Positions 40,447-58,764 of a stretch of 64,000 nt of DNA are shown here, piece after piece. How positions within the stretch are numbered: position 1 is the stretch's first letter; the number at the start of each line of letters is the position of its first letter. The notes beneath the pieces are model-generated. The model was not told the DNA's origin. It ran no database searches and saw nothing but the letters and a program-made list of their open reading frames with translations. Origin of the DNA: Deinococcus aquaticus (GTDB lineage Bacteria; Deinococcota; Deinococci; Deinococcales; Deinococcaceae); contig NZ_CP115165.1 of the NCBI RefSeq assembly GCF_028622095.1, forward strand, positions 2,167,501-2,231,500, written 5' to 3'. A program made the position numbers and the translations under genes.

Positions 40447-40463
40447 GAGGAGGGAGTTCTGGT

Positions 40464-41750
<1,287 letters not shown>

Positions 41751-41788
41751 ACGCCGGTCGCCGGGGGCCGTGAGGGGGAGGGGAGAAC

Positions 41789-42409
41789 GTGGACCTGAAC
41801 ATTCTGCTGGTGGTGGCGGCGCTGCACGCCGTGGTGCTGATCGTGCCGGGACCGGACGTGCTGCTGGTCAGTCAGACGGCGCTGGCCCGCACGCGGCGCG
41901 CGGCGCTGCTGGCGGGTCTGGGCGTGGTGCTGGGCATCAGCGTGTGGGCGTCGCTGGCGCTGCTGGGCATCGGGCTGCTGTTCGAGGCGTTCCCGTGGGT
42001 GCACGGCGTGATCCGCGTGGCGGGTGGCCTGTACCTGCTGTGGATGGGCTACAGCCTGTGGCGCAGCAGTGCCCGACCAGACACGCAGGCCGCGCCCGTC
42101 CAGGCGCCGCTGAGTGATCTGGCCGCCCTGCGCGCCGGGTTCCTGACGAACATCGCCAACCCGAAGGCCGCCGTGTTCTTCGGCAGCGTGTTCAGCGGCG
42201 TGCTCGGCACCGACGCGGGAAGCGGCGTGAAACTCGCGGCGTTCGGGATCATCGTGGGCCTCAGCCTGGGCTGGTTCGCGCTGGTCGCGCTGGGCATGTC
42301 CACCGCGTCCATGCAGGGCGCGTACCTGCGTGCCCGCCGGGGCGTGGACCGCGTGGCGGGCAGCCTGATGCTGGGCTTCGGGACGCTGCTGCTCGCCTCG
42401 CGCGAGTAG
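41789..42409 (+). CDS. LysE/RhtB-family amino-acid exporter
   Basis: A 206-residue inner-membrane protein with about six helices. It has the family pattern: VVALHAVVLIVPGPDVLLVSQTALARTRRAALLAGLGVVLGI at the start, GGLYLLWMGYSLWR, and FLTNIANPKAAVFFGSVF. RhtB-type members export Thr, homoserine, Leu and others. Its place inside the leu operon, 38 nt after leuC, suggests release of excess leucine or a pathway intermediate; this is inference. GTG 41789 follows GAGGGGAG. Confidence 0.87.
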   Translation: MDLNILLVVAALHAVVLIVPGPDVLLVSQTALARTRRAALLAGLGVVLGISVWASLALLGIGLLFEAFPWVHGVIRVAGGLYLLWMGYSLWRSSARPDTQAAPVQAPLSDLAALRAGFLTNIANPKAAVFFGSVFSGVLGTDAGSGVKLAAFGIIVGLSLGWFALVALGMSTASMQGAYLRARRGVDRVAGSLMLGFGTLLLASRE

Positions 42410-42479
42410 ACCGCCGGCGCCCGGACCGGGGCGCGGACCTCACGTGCGCCCGCTGCGCGCGAGTAAGCTGGGTGAACTT

Positions 42480-43739
42480 ATGGGTGAAGCAAAACGACGT
42501 AAACAACTGGGCCTGATGCCCACCGTGCATCCCTTCGACGCGACCATGGACGCGGATGGCACGCTGACCTTCACGCGCGCCCCCGAGGACGCCGCGCACC
42601 GCGACCTGATCGCGGGCGCGCTGCGGCTCTCGCAGCCGTACGGGGCCGCGTGGGACAGTCAGTACCGCACGCTGCACGTCATGCACGGCCGCGTGGACCG
42701 CTTCCTGGAAACCGCCGAGGACGTGCAGTCCATTCCTGTGCCCGCGCTGCGCCGCCTGAGCGGCGAACTGGCGCTGGGCCGCGTCGGCGAGGGCAGCGAC
42801 ACCACCGGCCGCTTCCTGCCGGTCGAGGGTGGCGCGGTCCGCCTGCGTGAAGTGCAGCACTCTGCCGACGGCACGAAGTGGGAGGCGTTCCCCGTGAACG
42901 TGGACCCCCGCCGCGCCATGGAGTTCCTGCTGCAACACCCGGCCGCGACGCTGGGCGGCGAGGTCGTCGCGTCCTACGTGGCCGAGCAGTGGCGCGAGGG
43001 CCGCCTGGACATCGACCCGGAACCCCCGGCGGACCTGCTGGACATGCTCGAAACGCTGGCCCGCGAGTGGCACGGCGACACCGAAGAGGGCTGGCAGGAA
43101 ACGCACCTGGACGCCACCGACGGCGACGACACGGACCCCGTGCCGGTCGCGCGCCGCGTGGCCTTCGAACTGCGGCAGCCCGCGCCCCTGCAATCCCCGC
43201 TGAACCTGTCGTTCGCCACGCTGGGCAACGTGGAAGTCACCGTGAACCGCGAGGGCAGCAGTTACAGCCTCGACGGCGAAGCCTGGATCTCGTACGCCGA
43301 CCCGGACGGCGAGGCCCGCGAGGACGCCCTGGACCTCCCGGACTTCCTGGACGTGGAGACCGTGCCCGTTCAGGTGTTCGCCGACGGCCGCGTGGAATGG
43401 GTGGACGAGGACGTGCCCGCCGAGCATGGCGAGCGCCTGCGCGCCGACCTGCTGCTGGAAACCGGCGCCGGGAACCCGGCCGAGTGGGCGCAGTGGACCC
43501 GTGAACTGATCACGCAGACCTTCGAACACGAACTGGTCGTCCCGGAAGACGCCGAGCTGCCCGTGCCCGTCGCGGTGCTGCTGGACATTCCCCTGGACGC
43601 CCTGGACGACCCGGACCCGCTGGCGCAGTCGTTCATCGAGTCCGCCCTCACCTTCGACGGCACCAACTGGCGCGACCTGTACGACGAGGAAGTGCCGCAA
43701 GAACTCCGCGCGTTCGCTCAACCCGACGGACTGAACTGA
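42480..43739 (+). CDS. Large acidic protein, unknown function, in the leu operon
   Basis: A 419-residue soluble protein, very rich in Asp and Glu. It starts MGEAKRRKQLGL, an N-terminal tag seen on several unrelated bacterial hypothetical proteins. Two weak repeats seem present, each with a folded part and a valine-rich strand such as VNVDPRRAMEFLLQHP, and later VPVQVFADGRVEWVDED. No signal peptide, membrane helix or known catalytic motif was seen. ATG 42480 fits the conserved start; a TAAGCT box lies 11 nt upstream, so it may also have its own promoter. Confidence 0.7.
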   Translation: MGEAKRRKQLGLMPTVHPFDATMDADGTLTFTRAPEDAAHRDLIAGALRLSQPYGAAWDSQYRTLHVMHGRVDRFLETAEDVQSIPVPALRRLSGELALGRVGEGSDTTGRFLPVEGGAVRLREVQHSADGTKWEAFPVNVDPRRAMEFLLQHPAATLGGEVVASYVAEQWREGRLDIDPEPPADLLDMLETLAREWHGDTEEGWQETHLDATDGDDTDPVPVARRVAFELRQPAPLQSPLNLSFATLGNVEVTVNREGSSYSLDGEAWISYADPDGEAREDALDLPDFLDVETVPVQVFADGRVEWVDEDVPAEHGERLRADLLLETGAGNPAEWAQWTRELITQTFEHELVVPEDAELPVPVAVLLDIPLDALDDPDPLAQSFIESALTFDGTNWRDLYDEEVPQELRAFAQPDGLN

Positions 43740-43740
43740 C

Positions 43741-44125
43741 ATGAGTCTGCCCGGCCTGCTCATCACCGGCGCCGCGCTGTTCGCGTGCTGGATGACCTGC
43801 CAGGTGCCCGGCCAGGGACGGCGTGCGCCGCTCTCTTCGGCCTGGGGACCGCTGCTGCTCGGCGTGATCCTGACGCTGTACACCCACCGTGAGATGCGTC
43901 TCTGGTCGCACCTTCCCTTCCCATACGCCCTGCTGGGCTGGGCCGCCGTCACGTTCCTGACGCTGCTCGTGGGCCTGACATTGATCCTGCGCGGCCACCT
44001 GAGCGGGTGGCCCTGGCTGGGATTCGGTCTGGCGGTGCTCGGCGCGGCTGCCCTGGCGTTGCTCCAGAACGCCGTTTCGTCCGGTGATCCGATTCTGGGT
44101 TCACCCTTCATTTCCGGAGGCCGCC

Positions 44126-44133
<8 letters not shown>
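43741..44133 (+). CDS. Small membrane protein, unknown function
   Basis: A 130-residue protein with about four hydrophobic helices (LLITGAALFACWM, WGPLLLGVILTLYT, FPYALLGWAAVTFLTLLVGLTLIL, WPWLGFGLAVLGAAALALL). It begins 1 nt after the preceding stop, and its end overlaps the leuD start by 8 nt, so it is coexpressed with leuD. No family is recognised. Confidence 0.65.
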
Positions 44134-45770
<1,637 letters not shown>

Positions 45771-45801
45771 ACGCCAGCAGGGCAGCCGGGTTCTGCCAGG
45801 A

Positions 45802-45830
45802 GGGGCAGGGGAGATCAGCTTCCCTGCCCC
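45802..45830 (+). terminator. Terminator of the leu operon
   Basis: Perfect 9-bp stem (GGGGCAGGG / CCCTGCCCC) with an 11-nt loop, then TTCCCGC. It starts 32 nt after leuB. Confidence 0.75.
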
Positions 45831-45844
45831 TTCCCGCTGTTCTT

Positions 45845-45979
45845 ATACGGACTCCGATTGAATGGTTTGCAAAAACTGTTCAATCCGAGCGGAGCGAGTG
45901 GGAGCAGAACGGATTCCGGGCGTGGAGTTGGCAACCCGGCGCCCTTCCGGGTTGTTAACGAAACAGACGGAATCCGTAT
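45845..45979 (-). repeat. Dispersed structured repeat, copy B (full length)
   Basis: A 135-bp element in inverted orientation relative to copies A and D. The ends are ATACGGAcTCCG and CGGAaTCCGTAT. Inside are the GAATGGTTTGCAAAA...CAATCC hairpin arm, the GGAGCAGAACGGATTCCGGGCGTGGAGTT... conserved block, and the GGCAACCCGG / CCGGGTTG hairpin, ending in TTAACGAAACAG. It sits between the leu terminator and the end of the next minus-strand gene. Confidence 0.88.
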
Positions 45980-45995
45980 TATCCGGGGGGTGCGG

Positions 45996-46172
45996 TCAGT
46001 GCAGGCGTTCGCGTTCGAGTTGCTGGATGCGCCGTTCGAGTTCCCGCAGGCGGCTGCGTTCGCTGCTCTGTCCAAGCTGCCGGACCGCGAAGCGGATCAG
46101 GGCGAGGACTCCCACGGCGACACTCAGGACACTCAGGAGGATCAGCAGCTCAGGCAGGCCCAGGGTTGGCAT
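45996..46172 (-). CDS. 58-residue single-pass membrane peptide
   Basis: ATG 46172 to TGA 45996. One hydrophobic helix of about 20 residues (LPELLILLSVLSVAVGVLAL) is followed by a charged helix of regular heptad character (SERSRLRELERRIQQLERERL), so it is probably a membrane-anchored coiled coil. A TAAGCT box lies 6 nt upstream of the ATG, the leaderless spacing used elsewhere, which supports the gene being real despite its size. Function is unknown. Confidence 0.65.
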   Translation of the reverse strand: MPTLGLPELLILLSVLSVAVGVLALIRFAVRQLGQSSERSRLRELERRIQQLERERLH

Positions 46173-46264
46173 ACCCGCAGCTTAGGCGGCCTTCCGGGCG
46201 GACGATGCCTCAATTGCCACAGGGCCCCTGTTCACCGGTGCTTCACGCGGCGCATGCTGAGGGC

Positions 46265-46573
46265 ATGAGCGACCCCGCCGTGACCTTTCCCGCCCCGACC
46301 CGCATTCCGTACCCCGGCGGCTGCGTGCTGGAACCCGGCCCGTACGCCCTGGACTACCTGCTGAAATGGCGGGCGGACGTGACCGTGCGCGGCACCCTGC
46401 ACCCGGACACGCCAGTGTACCCGCTGCTGCGCGCCCTGCTGGCCGACCCGGCCGCGCACGGCCTGAGCGCCGCCGAAGCCGGAGCCGCCCGCGACCGCTT
46501 TCTGGAACTGGCCGGGCAGGCCCTGACCGCCGAGGGTGGGCAGCGCGCGTGGCTGGAACGCGAATTCCGCTGA
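46265..46573 (+). CDS. Small protein, unknown function
   Basis: A 102-residue soluble protein with [49 protein letters not shown] and a helical C-terminus. It has one Cys, no signal, and no recognised family. ATG 46265 is preceded by CATGCT 6 nt upstream. It is followed closely by the MocR-type regulator, with which it could form a unit. Confidence 0.55.
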   Translation: MSDPAVTFPAPTRIPYPGGCVLEPGPYALDYLLKWRADVTVRGTLHPDTPVYPLLRALLADPAAHGLSAAEAGAARDRFLELAGQALTAEGGQRAWLEREFR

Positions 46574-46605
46574 CAGCCAGCGCGCAGGACGGTGCGCCGG
46601 GCGGC

Positions 46606-48090
46606 TTGGCGGACGGCTGGCTGGACACCCTGACCCTCAGCGACCCGCACCCTGGAGAGACCCGCCACGCCCTGGTCGCCCGGACCCTGCGCAGCGCCGT
46701 GACGCGCGGCCTGCTGCCCGAGGGCACGCGGCTGCCCGGCCACCGCCGCCTCGCGCAGCGGCTGGGCGTGTCCCGCAACACCCTGGTGGACGCCCTGACG
46801 CAACTGCACGCCGAGGGGTACGTGCGCCCGCGAGGCCGCAGCGGCACGGTGATCAGTGTGCCCGTCATCAGTGTTCCCGGCCACGCGCCCACGACCACCC
46901 CGGGCAGTGGTGTGACCGCGCCCGCGCAGAACGGGCGGCCCCTCCCGCTGAGCGCCTGGGCGATCCGCGCGCTCCAAGGTCAGGTCGAGGAGGTCGGCGG
47001 TGACCGCTTCGCCGTGGACTTCCGGGTGGGGCAGCCCGTCCCGGACCTGTACCCGGAGGCCGCCTGGACGCAGGCCCTGGCCCGCCGGGCCGCGCAGGTC
47101 ACGCACGCGCACGCGCACGATCCCCTCGGGCCGCTCGAGACGCGCCGCGCGCTGGCCGCGTACCTGAACGCGCAGCGCGGCGCACGCGTCACGCCCGACA
47201 TGGTGATGCTGACTGGCGGTACCCAGTCCGCGCTGGACGCCCTGGCCCGCGTGTTCCTCGAACCGGGCCGCCTCGCCGTCGTCGAGGACCCCACGTACGC
47301 CGGGGCGCGCGCCGCGCTGGCCGCCACCGGCGCGGACGTGACCGGCGTGCCCGTGGACGACCGGGGCCTCCAGACCGGCGCGCTGCCGCCCGGCGCGACC
47401 CTGGCCTACGTGACGCCCGGCTGCCAGTACCCCACCGCAGTCAGTCTGGGCGCGGACCGCCGTCAGGCGCTGATCGCCTGGGCCGCCGCCGCAAACGCCT
47501 TCATCCTGGAAGACGATTACGCCGCCGACCTGCACCTGACCTCCCGGCCCCCCCCGGTGTTGCAGGGCCTCGCGCCGGACCGCGTGATCCTGCTTGGCTC
47601 GTTCAGCAAGAGCCTCGCGCCCGTCACGCGCAGCGGCTTCCTGGTCGCCCCGCCCGGCGTGCTGCGCGTCCTGACCGGCACCCGCCCCCTGACCGACCGC
47701 CTGCCCGGCCGACTGGACGCCCTGGCCCTGGCAGACGTGCTGGCCTCCGGCGCGTACGCCCGCCACCTGCGCCGCGCCCGCACGGCCGTGCAGCGCCGCC
47801 AGGAGGTGCTGCTCGGCGCGCTGCGTACCCACCTGCCCGGCTGGCCGGTCCTGCCCGTCGCGTCCGGCCTGCACCTGTACCTGCCGCTGCCGCCCCCCTG
47901 GAAGGAAGCGGACGTGCTGGCCCGCGCCGCCCGGCAGGGCGTGGCGCTCAGTCCGGTCGCGCCGCTCTCGCAGGGCGGTCACCCGCCCGCCGTCCTGCTG
48001 GGCTTCGCGGCCCTGTCCACCACCGAACTCACGGACGGCGCGGCCCGCCTGGGCAGGGCCCTGAGACAGGGGGCTGACGGAAGGCCCTGA
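46606..48090 (+). CDS. MocR/PdxR-type GntR regulator with aminotransferase domain
   Basis: A 494-residue fusion. The N-terminal GntR winged helix ([48 protein letters not shown], about residues 20-70) is joined by a Pro/Thr linker to a class I aminotransferase domain. That domain has [16 protein letters not shown], the cofactor-site region [17 protein letters not shown], and the PLP-lysine segment [18 protein letters not shown]. Such regulators bind PLP and control vitamin B6 or amino-acid genes. The start is uncertain: TTG 46606 is the best in-frame choice after the stop of the preceding gene. No pdx gene is adjacent. Confidence 0.87.
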   Translation: MADGWLDTLTLSDPHPGETRHALVARTLRSAVTRGLLPEGTRLPGHRRLAQRLGVSRNTLVDALTQLHAEGYVRPRGRSGTVISVPVISVPGHAPTTTPGSGVTAPAQNGRPLPLSAWAIRALQGQVEEVGGDRFAVDFRVGQPVPDLYPEAAWTQALARRAAQVTHAHAHDPLGPLETRRALAAYLNAQRGARVTPDMVMLTGGTQSALDALARVFLEPGRLAVVEDPTYAGARAALAATGADVTGVPVDDRGLQTGALPPGATLAYVTPGCQYPTAVSLGADRRQALIAWAAAANAFILEDDYAADLHLTSRPPPVLQGLAPDRVILLGSFSKSLAPVTRSGFLVAPPGVLRVLTGTRPLTDRLPGRLDALALADVLASGAYARHLRRARTAVQRRQEVLLGALRTHLPGWPVLPVASGLHLYLPLPPPWKEADVLARAARQGVALSPVAPLSQGGHPPAVLLGFAALSTTELTDGAARLGRALRQGADGRP

Positions 48091-48180
48091 AAGTGGGTGC
48101 GGTCAGGACATGCCGGCCCCACCCGCTTGGGGGCGCAGCTGCGGCACACGGGCCGGGTGTCGCGGGGTACACTGCGCGCA

Positions 48181-48546
48181 ATGCGGTTTCTGCTGATAGC
48201 TCTGGCGCTCGTCCTGACGGTGATGTACTTCACGTTCGGGCTGCGCTTCGGTTACGTCACCCTGACCCCCACCTACCTGCTGCATGCCAGCGGCGAGAAC
48301 CGCTACGGCCTGAACATCTTCGAGGACCGCGCCAAGATCGGCGTGCGCGGCTCCTGCAAGGTGCGCACCGGCACGGCCACCGTCCGCCTGCTCGACCCCC
48401 AGGGCGTGCAGGTCGCCGGGCAGGTCTGCCCGAAAGGCGAGTGGGGCCTGAACGTCCTGACCAGTGGCCCTGAAGGGAAATACCAGCTGGTCGTGGAATT
48501 CGACAAGTTCTCGGGCGTGATGGACCTGAAAGAAGCCCGCCAGTAA
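48181..48546 (+). CDS. Membrane-anchored or secreted small protein, unknown function
   Basis: A 121-residue protein with one N-terminal hydrophobic helix (MRFLLIALALVLTVMYFTFGL). An extracytoplasmic beta-rich part has a pair of cysteines (RGSCKVRTG, GQVCPKGEWG) that may form a disulfide. No family is recognised. TACACT 8 nt upstream of ATG 48181 fits a leaderless start. Confidence 0.65.
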   Translation: MRFLLIALALVLTVMYFTFGLRFGYVTLTPTYLLHASGENRYGLNIFEDRAKIGVRGSCKVRTGTATVRLLDPQGVQVAGQVCPKGEWGLNVLTSGPEGKYQLVVEFDKFSGVMDLKEARQ

Positions 48547-48686
48547 TCCGGTAACTCAGTAACTCGGAAACCCAGTACCCGGCAATACGGACACCGTGGG
48601 AACCCGCTGTGGCCGCATCGAAGCCCGCCGATCACGGGTTTCTCATAGCCGGCCCAGTGCCCGGACCGCTAGGGTCAGAGCTATTC

Positions 48687-49133
48687 ATGACTGCCGCGCC
48701 TCCTGCCAACCCGGCCCTTCCTGACCTGCCGGACTGGGCGGCCCCGCAGTGGAGTGCCGCTGACCGGACCCCCAACCCGGACCTGCTGCTGTCGTTACTG
48801 CCCGTCACGTTCGGGGCGGACGCCCTGGCCCGCGCGCGCCGCTGGGCGACCTTCTACCCGGCAGACGAGGTGCTGCTTGACCCGCAGGGGCACTTCCGGC
48901 CCCAGCCGAGGGATCAGATGCAGTGCAGCGTTCACCTGTACGCCGTGACCCGCCGTCACATGGAGGGCGTCCGGCCTGACGAGGCGGCCGTCATGGCCCG
49001 CATGCGCACCCTGGCGCAGGTCGAGGCGGGCCCCCTACAGGACGCGGCGTCACGGGGAAGCCTGCCGACCACCTCCAGCCTTCCTTCCGGCCCGGCGGCC
49101 CGCCTGGATCAGCTGTTGCAGACGCTGGGCTGA
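48687..49133 (+). CDS. Hypothetical protein
   Basis: A 148-residue soluble protein. A middle part (RARRWATFYPADEVLLDPQGHF, MQCSVHLYAVTRRHMEGV) looks folded, and both ends are Pro/Ala/Ser-rich. ATG 48687 is the first that excludes an unlikely Pro-rich extension. A TAGGGT lies 11 nt upstream. No family was recognised. Confidence 0.5.
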   Translation: MTAAPPANPALPDLPDWAAPQWSAADRTPNPDLLLSLLPVTFGADALARARRWATFYPADEVLLDPQGHFRPQPRDQMQCSVHLYAVTRRHMEGVRPDEAAVMARMRTLAQVEAGPLQDAASRGSLPTTSSLPSGPAARLDQLLQTLG

Positions 49134-49143
49134 ACTCCGCCCG

Positions 49144-49175
49144 GGGGGGCCGGCCAGCCCAGACCGGGGGGCCGG

Positions 49176-49184
<9 letters not shown>
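49144..49184. repeat. Short tandem direct repeat at the end of the 49176-50708 gene
   Basis: Two 19-bp copies of GGGGGGCCGGYCAGCCCAG (49144-49162 and 49166-49184) differ at one base. The second copy contains the stop codon and last residues of the minus-strand gene, so the first is a duplicated 3' end. Confidence 0.7.
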
Positions 49185-50704
<1,520 letters not shown>

Positions 50705-50708
<4 letters not shown>

Positions 50709-51418
50709 CGGCGGGCCGCCTTCACGGCCGACGCGAAGGTCGGGTACACGTTCGACAGGTCGTATGCGCCGGCCAGCAGCACGCGTCGGTCACTGGCCGA
50801 GGCTCCCAGCGCCTTCACGAACGAGTCGCGGACAGACAGGCCTCCCGCCCCGGCTTCTGGGCTGAGACCCGCCACGAACAGCATCCGGGTGGCCGCCGCG
50901 TTCAGCAGCGTGCGGGTGGTCCCGCCCAGCGCGGCGCGCCCAGGGTCGTCCAGCAGCGCGCCGTCCGTGAACAGCACGATCACGTCCCCGACCTTCGCGG
51001 TCTGCGCGGCGCGTTTGGAGGCCAGGGTCAGTCCGGCCGTGATGGCGCTGCCGCGCCCCGTGCAGGGCCGGGTGAGCGCGGTGGTGTAGCGCAGGATGTC
51101 GGCCCTGGCCATGCGCGCCCCGTTCTTCGAGCTGAACGTAAAGTCCGCGACGGTCTGCACGCCGTCGCACACGCGCAGCAGGGTCAGGGTGTCGCCGCTG
51201 CGCAGCTGGTTGAGCATCACGCTCTGCGCCAGCAGCCGCGCCTGATCCGCGTACCGGAAGGCGGGGTTCTTGCTGCTGCCGGTCATGTCCACCGCGACCG
51301 TCAGGTGCAGCGGCGGCGTGGACAGGCCCAGCAGCGTCGAGGCACTCATGGCCGGAACCGGCAGGGACAGGGTGGATAGCAGGGGCAGGGCGGACAGAAG
51401 GGCAGGGGTCACAGGCAT
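50705..51418 (-). CDS. Secreted von Willebrand factor type A domain protein
   Basis: A 237-residue protein with an N-terminal hydrophobic signal-like segment (LLSALPLLSTLSLPVPAMSA). The vWA fold follows: the MIDAS first loop is DMTGSSK (a DxTGS variant of DxSxS), the Thr lies in GRGSAITAGLTLA, and the third loop is LFTDGAL. It is expected to bind a metal and a protein ligand outside the membrane. ATG 51418 follows GGAG by 5 nt; GTG 51424 is less likely because it overlaps that site. It lies between a penicillin-binding protein and a coiled-coil membrane protein, suggesting a cell-envelope assembly. Confidence 0.78.
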
Positions 51419-51500
51419 GGGCACTCCAGGGGGCAGGCGGGCGGGGCCGCCGGGGGAACAGGGGCAGAAGAGGTCCGGGCATAGCCGGAGAGGCGGGTGG

Positions 51501-53621
<2,121 letters not shown>

Positions 53622-53646
53622 GCCCCGTGTTCCAGGCGCGGCACGC

Positions 53647-53928
53647 TCAGCGGACCACGTCCGTCACGCCGGCCGCCGCCGACCGGAACTGCCAGTCGCG
53701 CGCCACGCTGTTCCACAGACCCGACAGGCCCACCAGCAGCACCAGCACCGCCCCCAGCGCCGCCAGGGCTGTCACCGCGCCCGGCCAGCCTGCACGGGGC
53801 AGTTCCGGACGGGGCAGGCGGGAACGGACTGGCCGGACCCGCCGCGCCGGGGCGGGCGGCACGGACGGAAGGGGGGGCGTTCCAGGCAGGCCCGACGAGT
53901 AAGGCCGGGGCTTACGCACGAAACTCAT
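53647..53928 (-). CDS. Small membrane protein heading the envelope cluster
   Basis: A 93-residue protein. The N-terminal 50 residues are basic and Pro-rich (KPRPYSSGLPG, then RRVRPVRSRLPRP). One membrane helix (AVTALAALGAVLVLLVGLSGL) leads to a short extracytoplasmic tail. TATGCT sits 6 nt before ATG 53928, the same leaderless promoter as the leu leader peptide. It may be a partner of the PBP encoded next; FtsL-like or PBP-activator roles are possible but unproved. Confidence 0.6.
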   Translation of the reverse strand: MSFVRKPRPYSSGLPGTPPLPSVPPAPARRVRPVRSRLPRPELPRAGWPGAVTALAALGAVLVLLVGLSGLWNSVARDWQFRSAAAGVTDVVR

Positions 53929-54245
53929 GGACAGAGCATACGGGGCAGGCATGAGGTGCGCATCCCACCAAAGGACGATCAAACGGACGTTAACGCCCCC
54001 CGGCCACGGGCAGGTAGCGGTGGGGGAGACCCGTAGCGGTGCCCTCCATCGACACCACACTGTACCCCCCACGTCCTGACAGGGCTTTCAGAATGGTCGT
54101 CCAGCATGGAGGCCGGCCTGGGCGGATGAAGGCGCGCTGGGAAAGACCTCCAGGTCACGGCGGGAAGCGGAAGCTGCTAGTGTTTTCCTGAAACCCTTTT
54201 CACAACCTGCCCCTGCCTGTTCCGGCCCACTCCTGGAGGTTCCGC

Positions 54246-56114
54246 ATGATCCGAAAGTCCGTCCTGCTGCCCACCGCCTGCCTGCTACCCACTGCCGTCC
54301 TGCTGCTGAGTACCGCGCTGGCCGCCACGCCCTTCACGACCGGCGCGCCCGCCGCGAACGCCCCGTACCGCAACGCGGCCCTGCCGGTCGACGCGCGCGT
54401 AAACGACCTGCTGCTGCACATGACCCTGGACGAGAAGATCGGGCAGATGACCCAGGCGGAACGCGCCGCCATCCGCGATCTGAACGACATGGCCGTCTTC
54501 GGCATCGGGAGCGTGCTGTCTGGTGGTGGCAGCGGCCCGGCCGACAACACTCCGCCGGGCTGGGCGGCGATGGTGGACGCCTTCCAGGCGGCGGCGCTGC
54601 GCAGCCGGCTGGGCATTCCCATGCTGTACGGTGCGGACGCCGTGCATGGGCACAACAACGTGCCGGGCGCCACCCTCTTCCCGCATAACATCGGGCTGGG
54701 CGCGGCGGGCGACCCGGACCTCGCGCGGCGCATCGGGCGGGCCACCGCCGAGGAGATGACTGGCACCGGCGTCCGCTGGAATTTCAGTCCGTGCCTGTGC
54801 GTGGTGCGTGATGTGCGCTGGGGCCGCACCTATGAGAGCTTCGGCGAGACCCCGGCCCTGCCAGTCGCGCTGAGTACCATCATCGACGGGTACCAGGGCG
54901 CGGGCGGCCCCGCGCAGCCCGGCGCGGTCCTGGCGACCGCCAAGCACTACCTGGGCGACGGCGGCACCACCTTCGGCAGCAGCGCCACCGAGGGGTACCT
55001 GCTGGACCAGGGGGACACCCGCCTGAGCGAGGCGGAACTGCGGCGCGTGCACCTCCCGCCGTTCCGGGCGGCCGTGGCGCGCAACGTGGGCAGCGTGATG
55101 GTCAGCTTCTCCGGCTGGAACGGCACGAAACTGCACGCCGACCGTTACCTGATCACCGACGTGCTGAAAAAGGAACTGGGCTTCACGGGCCTCGTGATCA
55201 GCGACTGGGCGGGCGTGGACCAGATTCCCGGCGGGTACCCGGTTGCCGTGCGCACGGCCATCAACGCGGGGATCGACATGGTCATGGTGCCCAACGATTA
55301 CGTGCGGTTCGTGGACACCCTGAGCGCCGAGGTGCGCGCCGGGCGCGTCCCCATGAGCCGCATCGACGACGCCGTGACCCGTATCCTGCGGCAGAAGTTC
55401 CGGCTGGGCCTGTTCGAGCGTCCCATGACCGATGCGAGCTTCCAGCGGACCTTCGGCAGCGCCGAGCACCGCGCCCTGGCCCGCGAGGCCGTGCAGAAAT
55501 CCCTGGTGCTGCTGCGTAACGACGGTGTCCTGCCGCTCCGGCCGGGCGCGCGGCTGTTTGTGGCCGGGCAGAGTGCCGACGACGTGGGCCGCCAGTCCGG
55601 CGGGTGGACCCTCACGTGGCAGGGGCAGAACGGCCCGGTGCCCGGCGGGACCAGCCTGCTTGCCGGCCTGCGCGAAGCGGGCGAGGCGGGCGGCGGGTCG
55701 GTCACGTACGCGCGGGCCGCGCAGCCCGGACAGGCCCGCGACGCCGATGTGGGCCTCGTCGTGGTCGGAGAGACGCCCTACGCCGAGGGCAAGGGCGACC
55801 GCGCCTCGCTGGCCCTGAACGCCGAGGACACCGCGAACATCCGCACCGTGTGCGCCGACGGGCCGTGTGTGGTCGTGACCGTCTCGGGCCGCCCGCTGAT
55901 CCTGCCCGGCACGCCCATGAACGCTCTGGTCGCCGCGTGGCTGCCCGGCAGCGAGGGCGCGGGCGTGGCCGACGTGCTGTACGGCCGCGCGCCCTTCACC
56001 GGGCGGCTCCCGGTCAGCTGGCCGCGCCGTGACGATCAGCTGCCCCTGAACGCCGACACCCGCCCGTACGACCCGCTGTTCCCCGCCGGGTTCGGCCTGA
56101 CCACCCGACCCTGA
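54246..56114 (+). CDS. Secreted glycoside hydrolase family 3 (beta-glucosidase type)
   Basis: A 622-residue enzyme with a signal peptide (cleavage near ALAAT, about 26). GH3 N-terminal barrel marks are LLLHMTLDEKIGQMTQAE, the substrate loop GADAVHGHNN and AKHYLGDGGT. The nucleophile Asp is at about 320 in VISDWAGVDQ. The C-terminal GH3 domain (LVLLRNDGVLPLRPG and later VVVGETPYAEGKGDR) carries the acid/base region. It resembles exo-beta-glucan glucohydrolases (ExoP/barley ExoI type) rather than the short NagZ enzymes. TGGAGG precedes the ATG by 6 nt. It is a single gene. Confidence 0.92.
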   Translation: MIRKSVLLPTACLLPTAVLLLSTALAATPFTTGAPAANAPYRNAALPVDARVNDLLLHMTLDEKIGQMTQAERAAIRDLNDMAVFGIGSVLSGGGSGPADNTPPGWAAMVDAFQAAALRSRLGIPMLYGADAVHGHNNVPGATLFPHNIGLGAAGDPDLARRIGRATAEEMTGTGVRWNFSPCLCVVRDVRWGRTYESFGETPALPVALSTIIDGYQGAGGPAQPGAVLATAKHYLGDGGTTFGSSATEGYLLDQGDTRLSEAELRRVHLPPFRAAVARNVGSVMVSFSGWNGTKLHADRYLITDVLKKELGFTGLVISDWAGVDQIPGGYPVAVRTAINAGIDMVMVPNDYVRFVDTLSAEVRAGRVPMSRIDDAVTRILRQKFRLGLFERPMTDASFQRTFGSAEHRALAREAVQKSLVLLRNDGVLPLRPGARLFVAGQSADDVGRQSGGWTLTWQGQNGPVPGGTSLLAGLREAGEAGGGSVTYARAAQPGQARDADVGLVVVGETPYAEGKGDRASLALNAEDTANIRTVCADGPCVVVTVSGRPLILPGTPMNALVAAWLPGSEGAGVADVLYGRAPFTGRLPVSWPRRDDQLPLNADTRPYDPLFPAGFGLTTRP

Positions 56115-56184
56115 CATGCACTGGCAGGCGGGGCAGTCGGGCGGGCGGGACGCCCCGCCGCCCCCCGCCGCTACACTCGGGGGC

Positions 56185-57405
<1,221 letters not shown>

Positions 57406-57419
57406 AGTCAGAGAGGGAA

Positions 57420-57460
57420 GAGTGGGCAGTGGAGGCGCGACCGCGTCCCACTGCCCACTC
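57420..57460. terminator. Bidirectional terminator between convergent genes
   Basis: Perfect 13-bp stem (GAGTGGGCAGTGG / CCACTGCCCACTC) with a 15-nt loop, between the stops at 57405 (+) and 57466 (-). Uridine runs are weak on both strands. Confidence 0.7.
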
Positions 57461-57465
57461 CCGAT

Positions 57466-58764
<1,299 letters not shown>

